From the NCBI RefSeq assembly GCF_031143425.1, contig NC_090437.1, positions 843,771,978 to 843,835,977 of the forward strand: 64,000 nt of DNA. Reading direction: 5' to 3'. Both the position numbers and the translations under genes were made by a program. This stretch comes from Pleurodeles waltl. Its lineage: Eukaryota; Chordata; Amphibia; Caudata; Salamandridae. Below the pieces are notes generated by a model that saw only the letters and a list, made by a program, of their open reading frames with translations, searched no databases and was not told where the DNA came from. Shown here one piece after another: positions 45,212-54,121 of the stretch. How positions within the stretch are numbered: the stretch's first letter is position 1; each line of letters opens with the position of its first letter.

Positions 45212-48200
45212 CCCCAACCCCCTGGCCCTAAACCAGAACCTCTGCCCCGTGGTATAGCACATCCTTAAAAGAGTTAAAACAAGCCTGTAAAAAACTTGAA
45301 AGGCAGTGGCAAAGGTCGTATTCAGAAGAGTATAAATAATGTTTAATGTACCCTCTGAGTATAAAAAGGAAGTATGTAAGCAAAGGCTGAAGACTATGCC
45401 ATTACTATCATGACTGCTCCGAACAGCACAAAGAACGTCGTTGACATCTTGTGTGATCTGTCTAAACCCCATGTGTCAAAAAGAGGAAATGACTCCTTCA
45501 CAAGATCTCTGCAGCAATCTTGCTGACTTCTTTGAGAGGAAGATAAGCAACATTTTGGAGATATTTGAGGCACCCTTGAACTGATAGGAATGGGTCTGAA
45601 TGAACCACATCCAGGGACCAATCATTTATACCTATTTCCTTTAATACCGAAGTCACGGTGCAAAGTATTATCGAAACATGCAATAGTCCCAGTCATGTAG
45701 ATCTCTTTCACAGGTTTGACATTTTCGACCCAATAGCTGAGAAGGGTTTTCGGGCCATTGCGATGTCCACCTCATCATGCTCTCCTCTTGACCTTCTACC
45801 ACATAGGGTATGGAAAGAGTGGGCAGATGAGCTGATCCCCCTTACATTGCAGATTTCTAATCAATCATTCGAGTCTGGGACTGACCCATGGAGGTGGAAA
45901 AGAGAGCCATTGATCCCCAGTAATAATAGGCTGATATCATTCCTTCCTTTTGAAGTAAAATTACTTGAGTGCTTTGTCTGCAGGAAGTTGTCCCACTATT
46001 TGGAAGACTCCTCTTTTTTAGAGGAGGAGTAGTTCAGCTCTAGGCAAGGGCATAGGACTGAGTCGGCCCTACTCCTTGCCATGGACGATTACTGGTTAAA
46101 GGTGACAGCAGCCAGTCCACTAGTTCTTATACTCCTTGATCTGTCAGCCACCTTTGATACGGTCAACCATTAAAATCCTCTTGAATAGACTAGCCTTGGT
46201 TGGAATTGGTGGGACTGTATTGAAGTGGATAAGCTCCTGTCTTTTAGGTAGATGTCAGGCGGTTGCCTTCCTCTCTTACTGCTCTGCTTTCAAAACTATC
46301 CAACATGGAGTTCTACAGGGTTCGGCTCTTGGCCCTATCCTCTTTAATGTTTACATTAGGCTGCTCATTACTCTTGTCAAAGCCCATAATATCAGGCTAA
46401 TTAACTATGCTGATTACACGCAGCTGATTCTGTCCATTAATGATACCAGCAGGATGTTGTTGATACCTTCCATAACTGCATGACAGACATTAACAGGTTG
46501 AATACAAATTCCCTCAGATTTAACGAGGGAAAACTAAATTCCTCTGCTGTTCTGTGAACAAAATCCCTATGACACTGCCCTCTAATTTCTGTCAACTCCC
46601 AACTCGGCAAGAGCTGTGTCTCCCTGACACGGTCCGCATCCTTGGGGCTACCTTTGATGCAGAACTGTTCCTGGAGAACCCCATATGCTGTATCCAAACG
46701 TGCACAAATGTTCAAAACACAAAATCATTCCACAACTTCCATGTAATTTGCGGTAAGTGATAGCATTCTAATGCATCTATGTGGTGAAATCAGGAATTTG
46801 AAAACTATAATAATGAGGCATGTGTTCCATTTTAGATGGAACTTGCCTTTATTCAAATTTCTGAATACGGACATGAATTTTGGACTTCACCTTCTACACA
46901 TTGGGCCAAATAAAAGTGCTGAATAAAAGGAGAAATCAACTAGCAATAGTCTGACAAAAACGAACATTACAGCTTGCTACATGTCATTTAAGTAAGCACG
47001 TCCTAATAGATGACCTATACTAAAAAAACAACAACAATAGACCATCGTAGGAGTCTTCCCCCAAAGGGCAGCACATATGCTGCTCACAAAAAATATGAAG
47101 ATCTTACCCTGAGATGGAGAATGGGACAATCATTTCCATCATCTTCAGAAGGGTGATTGTGCCTGACGCATGATGACTTAATCGCAAATCTCTTACCAAT
47201 GACCCCATAACCTGCTCAAAAAGACGCAGGCCCACTCCAGACCACAAATGATCAGCGAAGTGTGCCCACTTAGGTATTAGATGAGACAAATACATAAAAA
47301 AGGTGACCACTAAAATTTGTGCTTCAAATGGGTGCAGTTCATCGATACCAAATGCACCATATATAGCACATTTCTGAAACTGTGACCAAATAGAGAAAAT
47401 ATTAACAGTGGGAATAGCTTTGTCACATCCCTCTGACCGTTGGTCAAAAATGTTATGTGCTACGGGTAAGTGACAGAAAAGCATGTCACAGCATGCTCAT
47501 AAAATGGTGCTTTTACACACGTTTAGTGATTGTTGTTGGTTAACCATAGGTGAAAACGACAATGGAATATTGAAACAACTGTTTTTATAATGACAAACAA
47601 TTAGTTCAAAGCGCCATCGTATTTTGTAAACAATCATCCTTGTAAATGGCTGATCAACAGGTACTATACTGATCTGCAGTTAGATCTGGCTTTTTTTTTC
47701 ATTTTGTTTTTAACTTGCAGCATATGAAAAGGAACAAATAGGAGATCTACATGGCCCTGAAGAATGCAAACAACCGGATAGGTTTAGAGATGGGTGCAAA
47801 ACATGTTGACAGGTTGATGTATACAGGCAAGGCGACTTCATTACCCAATCCTATTGAGAGTGCTTTTTATATTTGTAACATTGGGGAACTGAAGTAAGCA
47901 CAACACTTGTCCCCAACATTTCAATGTAACAGTATTAGACCTCATACAAGCACTAGGAGAATACCAAACCAGATAGATAAAAAAATAGACAAAATATGAG
48001 ATCAAAATATATAATGGAGAGCCTGAAGAGAGGTTCTTGTTGCTGGCAAGGAGTGCCCTGTAATGAAGCATACCACCAATGTGTGAGTGAGAGAACCGCA
48101 CACTTTTAAAGAAGACTCCAGTGAGAGATTAAGCCAAGGCCACTTGGTAGGGTGGGATCGCCAGAAGGAGGCATAGACAATTAGAGAGTAGTGAGTAGGC

Positions 48201-51200
48201 ATATGTATTGTGAATGATAATCTCACGTTCCAAATCTGATAGGTGTGGCACCTCAGACTGCTCCAGCTGCGTTTCTTGTTTATTATCCTCTGCTGATAGA
48301 GGAGACCGGCGAGGGGAGGATGCATTAGCACAGTGTTGGTAATTGCAAGTAAACTTTTATGCAACTGATCTAAAATATGTTTCCACATAAACTTGCTGGA
48401 ATTTAATGTGATTTTTCTGTGTTTAAAGGTCACACCCATTGCTGATTTTTCTTGATTGTCCTACCTTACAAGTGGAACTCTGTTCCACTACAACTGAAAG
48501 CTGGCCCCTATCTTGGACAGGAGCTTTGATTTCGGGCAGCCTTTCCTCCCTTTCAGTAATGGGGCGCAAATCAAAAATCAAAAGTGCCGCCATATATTGG
48601 CTAACTGAGTAAGTGGGCCATATCCCATGATCTGCTTCCTTTCTTGTTGAAGTGCTAACTCTGAGGCTGAAAGGTCTTTGCAGGAATCTGCAATCAGCCT
48701 TCGGATGGGAGCTCCACAATTTTAATATTCAACTTTTCGAAGCCCAGGGCATCCTGCCATAAGCATGTATGATGTATGCGAGACAATATTACAACTTTGC
48801 ATCCTGGGTGAAAAAGGGTCCCAGACCCCTACGAGACTGTCTTATTCTCAACGTGTTGGGAAAGTTGAGTTATGCATTTTCTTTCAGTATCCTTTGTTCT
48901 CTGCTCTCGAGAAAATGCTTATCACATCTGAGCATTCTGCAGCCATGATATAGTCCCTCCAGGTCTTGTTCTCCAATACCCAGAACCTTCTTCAGAGGGA
49001 GGTCATCTATCTTCAGCCTGGACGACAAGGTATATCCAGATTTCTGCTGCCATTGTCAGATACCAACCTCCCAAAAGCACCTGTGCATAAGATTAATTAA
49101 ACATTCCCCTGTTCTACTGTTGTGTACATTGACATCATGCAGCGCTTTGTAATCCAGCAAGTCTTTTTTCACAACAAGAGTTTGCTCTCACCTGAACACT
49201 GCTTACATTTTCCACCCACAACAATGACCTCGTGGCCAAATGAACTCTGTGCTCCCTGGCGAATGTCAACTTTTAAGGCGACCTTTCTTATAATTGTGTC
49301 CATGTAGAGGTAGGTAGGAGAGGTGGAAGGGGTTGGGGGCAGGATAAGTCTGTGGAAATTTGAAACTGTCCCATCCATGGGCCTGAAGATACAATGATAA
49401 AACCTTATCCTCCTTAGAGATTTCAGGGAAGAGGGGAGAAGCTTAGCAGGGCCACCTTTGTTGTAACTGTTGCAGTTTGGCAGAGCTTCATGTACATATT
49501 CTTCTCTTCTCCTCTAGAGGAAGAGGTATGTGGCAGAGTGGAAACCGTTGGTCCCACCCTGGCTGCTGCTTCTTTGAAGGAGCCAGAATTCATGAAAGCT
49601 ATTGCTACTTTACCCAGCGCAGTGAAAACCACTGCCTCGACCAAAGACTCTGAGCATCTTTGTTTTAAGTGCTCAAAAAAAGGGCCTGTGCGTCAATCTG
49701 ACTTCTCTGCATTTTTGGACAGATCTTTATTGAAAAACTTATTTTACCTTATTTTGGTCATAACAGCTGCACTTGCTTGGCCTGTAAAGCAGAAAGGGCA
49801 TTGGGCCAAAGCACAGAAGTATGTTTACCCAGACTTTCATCTAGGTGGCCTCTGCCAGAATAATGGTCAGGTGTCACGTGTATCGAGGAGCATGTGCTGA
49901 CGAGTTTTCTATGAGCGGTCTAAGCTCTTGTGGTTCATGACTAGAAGGCCAGACTGAAATGTAAGCCATAAGGAAGTTTAGACAAGCTTTGTCTCGGGGC
50001 TCTTTTCCCCCCATGCTGCATGCAGTCTACCACATCTTAGAATGATAGCTATTTAGAGGAGTGTTGGTGTTTAGTGCCACTTAGTAAAAAAATCAGGATA
50101 CATTGAGTATCTGAAATCTGGAGGGGGTGTAGAGCGGACGGACGGACGGACAGACGGACTACATGAGAGGCAGATGGGCCAGACGTTGATGCCACATTGT
50201 AATCCTAGTCTTACCAATGAGAAAGCTTGGAAAAATGCTAGTAATGGACGGATTGTCCCCAAGGCATGGCAGGACAAGAAATTAAGGGTATGATTTATTG
50301 GGAGGGCAAGGTATGAAGGGTGTGATTCCTTGGCGATGGTGTTCAAGGGTGATATTAAGTATGTCCACTGTTAAAGGCCGAGACAAGAAAACCTGTTGTC
50401 TTTAGGGACTGCTGGCAGTCCCCTGACTGACCTACCCTCACAAGAGGAAATCTCTCCATGGCACCAAAGATTTTGACCTTCACTTTAAAGGATGTTTTCC
50501 CCTTTTTCAGTACAGGGCCAGCACACAGAACAATGACATCTGAGGAGTCTAGTCACCAGTGAGTCTCAGAGCCCAATGTGGAAGTAATAGTAAAAGTTTA
50601 AAAAAAAAAAAAAAAGCACCTGGAAGACTAGATGGGGTGCCACGCCCAAATAGCCTGCCATCAAGTTGAGAAACTATTGGGAACATTGGCAGTGCCCTCT
50701 TTATAATAGACGTTATGTAACTGGGGCTATTCCAGCATCTTGGCAAGCCTTGTCTTTCAACCCCTACATAGAAAAAGCAAACATGAAGACCCGGGGAACT
50801 AAAGGCTCATAGCTCTTATAGACATCAGATCTAAACATTATGCCATGCAGTTGTAAGAAAAGCTGCAGATTGGGATGAATAATTAACTTCTCCCCTTGAA
50901 TCAAACAGGGTTCATGGAAGAAGGTGGTACAATATACAATATCTTGGTGCTGGAGATAACAATCGAACATCGTTCTAAAATCACTAGTGTTCCACTTTTG
51001 TGCTTTATGGGTTTAGAATGGAAATTAGTTTAATGGATAGGCCTAACACAGTGCAACCTGTTCAGACATCTATTCCTTCCCCTTTTAGTGCTCAGAAAGG
51101 AATTTGAAATTCTTGCACCAGTTCCTTCTCTTCGTTTCGAACACAAGGTCTTCCTCATAGAAAAAGCAAGACCTTATGGTCGAAACACAAGGTAGTCCTA

Positions 51201-52623
51201 TATCTTTCCTTTGCTAAAACACTACTAGGAGAAACCGTTTTCCAGAGTCCTGCTGTCTTTCCTGCAGTCAGGATTTCTGTGAAAATAATTGTGCTGGCTT
51301 ATCCAACTAACAGCACCTGCCACAGAACTGGAGCCATCATAAATATTACTGGCAGTAGGTCTGCTGACAACATGAAACATATTGGCCCTCATTACGAATA
51401 TGGCGGGTGGCGGGAGCTGCCCCCCAAACTTGTACTGCCACTGTGGCCAGAACACTGCTGGCCCAATTACAAGTTTCCGCTGGGCAGACGAGTGGAAACA
51501 GCATTTCCACCTGCCAGCCCGGTGGGAAACAGGGCCTTAACATTGACGCTGGCTCGTAATCGAGCCACCGGCATCTTGGCGGTGCAACAGCACCCGCCGT
51601 GCTTTCCACTGCTCGTAATTCGGGCAGTGGAGAGCGCATCGGGGCTGTCCATGGGAGCCCCTGCACTGGCGGTTTGGGGGGTTATAATCCTCAGGGCAGT
51701 GCTGCATGCTGTGCCACCCTGGAGGATTACAACCGCCAGGCTGTCGACGGTCGGATTGTGGCGGCTCCACTTCAGACATAATATGCCGGTACAACCGCCA
51801 GTGCGAGTCTGGCGGTCTTATGACCACCAGACTCGTAATGAGGGACATACTCTTCAGGCTCAGGTTCACACACCTCTGTCTACCCATAAATAAAGACAAA
51901 TATACTGATGTTTGGGATATGCATAGGTACAAAAGCAGAATTATCTGATTTAGCTAATTCCTTGTATGTAAACCAGACTCATCTTTACCGATTTTATCCT
52001 TTTATTCATCTTATGTACACCAACTTAGCCCCAGAGAAGAACCCGAATTATAAGTGATTAGTCTACATATGCTTAATATTCCTCATATGTGCGTACACCT
52101 AAAACAACATCATTCAGTAATGGCTTTTTATCAGAAAGTGGTCTGGGTGAGGTTTATTGTTGCAGCTGCCCTGGACATTCTGGTGGATCAACTGAATTTG
52201 TGGTTGCCATTGCTTTTCTCTTCAGCTGCATTTTTAGTCTGCACTGTCCGTCTTTTTGATGTTGCACTGCTCTTGAGAGAACCTTTATGAAGGTGCCCAG
52301 ATATGATTATGGAAGGCCTGGACAGAGTGTATACCATACTTTGAAACCTGCTTCTTTTTGCCTAGTACTTTGACCATGGTTCGCATTTTGGCTTACACAT
52401 CTGGTTTTATTGCATTTGAATTGAGGTACAAAACCGCTTTGTTTAAAATCGTTTTTCAGTTTCTAATGTATGTCTGTCTTGTATTCACAGAGGGAATCAG
52501 AATATTACATTGACGCTTTCGTGGAATGTTGTGCCAAATGCCGGCATCTTGCCTCTTGTCTCTGGATCAGGACATATATCTGTTCCCTTCCCAGAGGCCT
52601 ATGAAACGACAAAAACCTACTAA
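20215..52623 (+). CDS. SPCS3: Signal peptidase complex subunit 3, complete five-exon gene
   Basis: Join 20215-20357, 24144-24217, 40118-40194, 41946-42061, 52491-52623: 543 nt, 180 aa. The product is the SPC22/23 subunit of the ER signal peptidase complex, which removes signal peptides from secretory proteins. It is a non-catalytic single-pass membrane protein with a luminal domain. Residues about 12-33 are hydrophobic ([20 protein letters not shown]), the membrane anchor. The luminal part keeps [55 protein letters not shown] and [19 protein letters not shown] sequon at N141 (NIT) matches a glycosylated position of the mammalian protein. All residues are in frame with no stop, so this is the functional-looking host gene. 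Intron 2 is read as U12-type AT-AC; the other three are GT-AG. Confidence 0.95.
20358..22043 (+). other. SPCS3 intron 1, first part: no recognisable element
   Basis: AT-rich sequence with a T-run near 20665-20675. No ORF in it resembles a known family. The intron continues past the solo LTR at 22044-23416 to 24143; 23422-24143 is also featureless apart from the T-rich acceptor tract. Confidence 0.6.
22044..23416. mobile_element. Solo LTR in SPCS3 intron 1
   Basis: 1373 bp opening TGTAAGGAAATG and closing AACTTCCTACA, giving TG...CA with inverted ends, flanked by the same 5 bp CAGAG (22039-22043 and 23417-23421). No internal retroviral genes. An AATAAA lies near 23147. ORFs inside it (for example 22391-22843) are not recognisable proteins. 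Most likely left by recombination between two LTRs. Confidence 0.75.
24144..24217 (+). CDS. SPCS3: SPCS3 coding exon 2
   Basis: 74 nt following TTTTTTTTCTCAG. It encodes [20 protein letters not shown] and on to DINA, plus one base of the next codon. No GT donor follows; the exon ends at ATATCCTTT. Confidence 0.9.
24218..24226 (+). promoter_or_regulatory. U12-type 5' splice site (ATATCCTTT)
   Basis: An exact match to the minor-spliceosome donor consensus RTATCCTTT in its AT-AC form. It falls at the one position that keeps the exon 2-3 junction in frame and the protein at family length. Confidence 0.85.
24471..26672. mobile_element. Second solo LTR, SPCS3 intron 2
   Basis: 2202 bp opening TGTTAGAAATGG and closing CCATTTACAGCA, which pair as imperfect inverted ends. 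It is flanked by TCTTC on both sides (24466-24470 and 26673-26677). There are no internal coding domains. Purine-rich, trinucleotide-like tracts around 24870-25000 are low complexity. It begins 254 bp after the U12 donor. Confidence 0.7.
26678..28999 (+). other. Intron 2 sequence with homopolymer runs
   Basis: Contains a 32-T run (26833-26864) followed by a shorter T run (26874-26885), and a 23-A run (27481-27503) that may be the tail of an old retroposed copy. No ORF or element family was recognised in the rest. Confidence 0.6.
29183..31431 (-). pseudogene. LINE reverse transcriptase and C-terminal region
   Basis: On the minus strand: [15 protein letters not shown] (31150-31431), [20 protein letters not shown] (fingers, 30723-30935), [20 protein letters not shown] with the first catalytic Asp and [15 protein letters not shown] (30474-30704), then [12 protein letters not shown] (29712-30230) from the thumb region. 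At the end, [21 protein letters not shown] (29183-29416) is a CX2CX7HX4C motif common in LINE C-termini. Stops and shifts separate the blocks. The aspartate pair motif is not intact in any one frame that I can see. The enzyme would prime reverse transcription at a nicked target. Confidence 0.7.
31803..32475 (-). pseudogene. LINE APE-type endonuclease
   Basis: Reads [12 protein letters not shown], then [14 protein letters not shown], the GDFN motif of apurinic-type LINE endonucleases. Further on it has [17 protein letters not shown] and [11 protein letters not shown], which match the usual TF and substrate-loop region before the SDH motif. A frame change splits 32014-32475 from 31803-32072. 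It would nick the target DNA. Confidence 0.7.
32561..33348 (-). pseudogene. LINE ORF1-like segments near the endonuclease
   Basis: Two overlapping minus-strand frames: 33049-33348 ([20 protein letters not shown]) and 32561-33124 ([20 protein letters not shown], ending in [12 protein letters not shown]). They lie just 5' of the endonuclease and are contiguous in sense with ORF1. I do not recognise a named domain. They probably form the end of ORF1 or the linker to ORF2. Confidence 0.45.
34192..34440. repeat. Left TIR and subterminal GCGACTCGC repeats
   Basis: After the 17-bp TIR comes a run of short inverted words (GCGACTCGC, GCGAGTCGC, TTGCGA) repeated many times. They can pair locally and also with the right end. 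Such subterminal repeats are likely transposase or accessory-protein binding sites. Confidence 0.7.
34810..36007 (-). pseudogene. Harbinger (HARBI1-like) transposase, first catalytic Asp deleted
   Basis: Two exons on the minus strand, 36007-35314 and 35225-34810, with a 88-bp GT-AG intron; spliced length is 1110 nt, 369 aa, close to HARBI1-type proteins. N-terminal Arg-rich run, then a helix-turn-helix-like [20 protein letters not shown], then [18 protein letters not shown]. In this family the last motif reads CxDGTH or IDCTH; here the aspartate codon is absent (near 35546-35552), an apparent in-frame 3-nt loss. The second Asp (GSTHDS), the GDSAY motif spanning the splice, and the Glu in [10 protein letters not shown] are present. 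The ORF is otherwise unbroken, but the DDE triad is incomplete, so I infer no catalysis. Confidence 0.85.
36110..36340. repeat. Right subterminal repeats and TIR
   Basis: Dense GCGACT/AGTCGC and TTGCGA words, inverted relative to 34216-34430, ending TTTGCTACATCTGGCCC. Confidence 0.7.
37092..38275 (-). promoter_or_regulatory. GC-rich 5' region of the LINE
   Basis: A GC- and CpG-rich stretch upstream of LINE ORF1, with C-runs at 37860-37890. It contrasts sharply with the AT-rich intron to its right. No protein family was recognised in its overlapping ORFs. It most likely is the LINE 5' UTR with internal promoter, inferred from position and composition. Confidence 0.4.
38276..40095 (+). other. 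3' part of SPCS3 intron 2: no recognisable element
   Basis: AT-rich sequence with a T-run near 39829-39845. No ORF resembles a known protein. It ends in the U12 branch-point region. Confidence 0.6.
40096..40117 (+). promoter_or_regulatory. U12-type branch site and AC acceptor
   Basis: TTCTTTAAC (40096-40104) is close to the TTCCTTAAC branch consensus. The candidate branch A at 40103 lies 14 nt from the end of the AC acceptor (40116-40117), inside the tight distance expected of the minor spliceosome. There is no AG between the branch site and exon 3. Confidence 0.8.
40118..40194 (+). CDS. SPCS3: SPCS3 coding exon 3
   Basis: 77 nt from the AC acceptor to donor GTAAGT at 40195. It encodes [20 protein letters not shown] then STRNN. 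The first codon is completed by one base of exon 2. The LLP stretch is less conserved than the rest. Confidence 0.9.
40195..41945 (+). other. SPCS3 intron 3
   Basis: 1.75 kb GT-AG intron. Apart from the short TIR element at 41303-41641 it holds nothing I recognise. Confidence 0.7.
41303..41641. mobile_element. Short TIR element (MITE-like), SPCS3 intron 3
   Basis: 339 bp with ends GGCCCTCGTTGAGTG and CACTCGTAATGAGGGCC, which pair as imperfect inverted repeats. It has no ORF. The terminus matches that of the element at 51384-51844. A clean target duplication was not found. Confidence 0.55.
41946..42061 (+). CDS. SPCS3: SPCS3 coding exon 4
   Basis: 116 nt between acceptor TTTTAG and donor GTAAGT (42062). 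It encodes [20 protein letters not shown] and then the [11 protein letters not shown] segment plus two bases of a Lys codon. Confidence 0.95.
42062..43989 (+). other. SPCS3 intron 4, first part: no recognisable element
   Basis: AT-rich, with an AAG-rich stretch near 42705-42730. 43560-43760 is more GC-rich and has overlapping short ORFs on both strands, none similar to a family I know. Confidence 0.5.
43990..44560 (+). pseudogene. LINE endonuclease relic
   Basis: Reads [14 protein letters not shown] (the ETW metal-site motif), later [10 protein letters not shown] (GDF motif), then [12 protein letters not shown] in place of the SDH motif region. These three landmarks occur in the order and spacing of an APE endonuclease, but across several frames. 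No functional product is possible. Confidence 0.6.
44799..44906. repeat. Two adjacent hairpins
   Basis: A perfect 12-bp stem, AACAACGAGGTC (44799-44810) with GACCTCGTTGTT (44819-44830), around an 8-base loop. Next comes a 27-bp imperfect stem, 44833-44859 with 44880-44906 (CACTAATGCCTTTACCAC paired with its complement). Probably part of an inserted short non-coding repeat. Confidence 0.8.
44930..45234. repeat. C/A-rich low-complexity tract
   Basis: Repeated blocks of 3-7 C separated by A-rich words (CCCCTAAAA, CCCCCAAAA), ending in a run of 24 C (45192-45215). The minus strand is G-rich with many short G-runs. Confidence 0.9.
45640..46760 (+). pseudogene. LINE reverse transcriptase relic
   Basis: 45658-46032 reads [14 protein letters not shown] and then [20 protein letters not shown], the RT region before motif [18 protein letters not shown] (about 46111-46170) carries motif A with its catalytic Asp. 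[17 protein letters not shown] (46136-46483) is motif B, and [13 protein letters not shown] replaces the usual YADD with YADY, losing one catalytic Asp. At 46554-46760 a thumb-like segment contains [11 protein letters not shown]. The motif series is that of CR1/L2 LINEs. Confidence 0.65.
46926..49480 (+). other. Intron 4 sequence, nothing identified
   Basis: Several ORFs of 60-145 codons occur on both strands (for example 47104-47484 and 48002-48439 on the minus strand), but none shows a motif I recognise. Composition is unremarkable. Confidence 0.5.
49490..49900 (+). pseudogene. Possible retroviral gag zinc-knuckle fragment
   Basis: A 136-codon frame includes [10 protein letters not shown] and, about 45 residues later, [10 protein letters not shown]. 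These look like the first halves of two CCHC zinc knuckles of a gag nucleocapsid, with later Cys/His positions lost. Upstream, [13 protein letters not shown] could be the capsid end. No protease or pol follows. The match rests on two short motifs, so chance similarity is possible. Confidence 0.3.
50135..50159. repeat. (GGAC)n microsatellite
   Basis: Six units of CGGA/GGAC with one interruption. Confidence 0.85.
50690..51015 (+). pseudogene. LINE RT fingers fragment
   Basis: Blocks [23 protein letters not shown] (where an S-K-YA block is expected) and [25 protein letters not shown] occur in order in two plus-strand frames. The NQTGF...NIL wording matches the LINE at 29-38 kb ([17 protein letters not shown]), so it probably belongs to the same family. 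It stops before motif A. Confidence 0.5.
51384..51844. mobile_element. Short TIR element (MITE-like), SPCS3 intron 4
   Basis: About 461 bp between GGCCCTCATTACGA and TCGTAATGAGGG, inverted copies of one another. Inside are GGCGG/CCGCC words like those of the Harbinger-like element at the window start. It has no transposase, so it would depend on another element. The several ORFs across it are shadows of the inverted structure. Confidence 0.65.
52491..52623 (+). CDS. SPCS3: SPCS3 coding exon 5
   Basis: 133 nt after TTCACAG. It encodes [18 protein letters not shown] through [13 protein letters not shown], then TAA. It includes the N141 sequon (NIT). Confidence 0.95.
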
Positions 52624-52791
52624 GTTATTTTCGTTTACTGGACTCAAAATATTTTTATATGTGCAGATAATAAATTGCTCGTCATGTTTAGCAACTCTAC
52701 GAACAGTACCTTACAAACTCAACTCTTTGCTTCAGACAAAAGCTGTGGATTTGTACAATTCCTCTTAAAGTTAAAACAATTGAGAAACAAA

Positions 52792-52856
52792 AATAAAAAG
52801 GAGGTTCGGAACAAATATTTGTTGGTCTTTAATCAATCTTGTAAATTTAAAATAAA
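52792..52856 (+). terminator. SPCS3: SPCS3 polyadenylation signals
   Basis: AATAAA at 52792-52797 and again at 52851-52856, 170 and 230 nt after the stop codon. They imply a short 3' UTR; which is used cannot be told. Confidence 0.65.
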
Positions 52857-52869
52857 CATTTGTAAATAT

Positions 52870-54120
52870 CTATAAGCGTTTTATTTATTTTGCTGGGTTA
52901 ACTGGAGCACAGCGCATTTTCTGATATGGGTCACACGCCTATCAATATGGGTTACTAACGATGACCTTTGATGTTGCAAGGAAGTGTGTGCCTCTTTAAT
53001 ATTGAACAAAGAAGTGGGTTGATATGAGCATGATGGTGAACAGGCAGTGGACATACAGATTGGTGACCGAACCGGTATGTAGGATCCTGTTGACTTAGTG
53101 GTATGGTTCACTATAACGCCATTCAAAAGGGGTGGACGGAGAGGTGAATGTGCTACGTTTCTATAGTGTGTTTTATGAACTAACTAACTCTAGTCTATAG
53201 CTTGGTCAATTGACTGACAATCATGAGCTACAGCAAAAAGTGCAGGGTTGGACACGGTGAACATTGATTATATCCAGCATCCATAGTTGGATTAGTGAAA
53301 AGTATCAGTTTGCTCTACTCCGTCAGGGTGTTTTAGATGGACTCTTTTATGAAGTGGGACATTGCACTGACCTAACTCTTGCACGTGCTATAGGATAATT
53401 TGCAGTGAAGAACATATTACAGTTTTTATATTTCCTTCTAAAGGCCGAATTTTCTGTCAAACGTTGGTAAACTTTTCCTTCCAGGTCATACAAATAAAAA
53501 ATAAAAAGACAAGTGTTCCTGTTAGTGACATACGCCGTTAGTCACGCACTTGTGCTGTCTCGCAGCGAGTTGGAATGCAGCTTTTCTGGCGCAATTCTTC
53601 ATCTTGACTCAACACTATCAAAGTGCGGCAGAACAGAAAAACTGTAAATGAATAAGCATGCAAGGATTCCCTTAATGTCTGTAACTGCAGTTCAAATTTA
53701 AATCATTTTTTGTAAAGTTTACACTTGTGAGATTGTTCGTTCTTGTTATCAGACTCTATTAGTTGCTTCCCAGAGCCAACCTTTTGTAATCTGCCTGCTG
53801 CTCTTTTCGGCTTTTACCTTAGTGAGCCAGGTGAGAATGCTCCTATATGAGACACAACTGTAGATTCCCTCCCGGCAGGTCAGGCATGGTGCTCAAGAGT
53901 CAAAACATTCAAGCTTTGAAATCTAAAAAGTGGCTTTACATACTTACCTAAAATCCCCAAATTCTATGTGTGAGAAATGGCTCCACTGAACAGACTAGTG
54001 ATTGATCTACTGGATAATTTTGTCGTAACAGGCATACCTATGCCCACTATGCAGGGATGTGGGGGCGAAAGGAAACATTCAAATAAAAGTGCCATTTGAT
54101 CTCATAATGCTTCTGCCATT
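52870..54120 (+). other. Downstream of SPCS3: no recognisable element
   Basis: AT-rich intergenic sequence. No ORF here shows a known motif. Confidence 0.6.
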
Positions 54121-54121
54121 A

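Larger units (their letters stand above)
43990..46925 (+). mobile_element. Degenerate CR1/L2-like LINE, SPCS3 intron 4
   Basis: Endonuclease relics at 43990-44560 and RT relics at 45640-46760, in the sense orientation of the host gene. They are separated by a hairpin cluster and a C-rich tract (44799-45234) that look like a later insertion. Every coding block is broken by stops and shifts, so the copy is old. The limits are approximate. Confidence 0.6.

Noticed and set aside
47104..47484. 126-codon minus-strand ORF in intron 4
   Set aside because: No recognisable motif, no splice or repeat context; treated as chance.
51279..51893. 204-codon plus-strand ORF
   Set aside because: It crosses the short TIR element and its flanks; GC-rich inverted sequence yields open frames on both strands with no protein signature.
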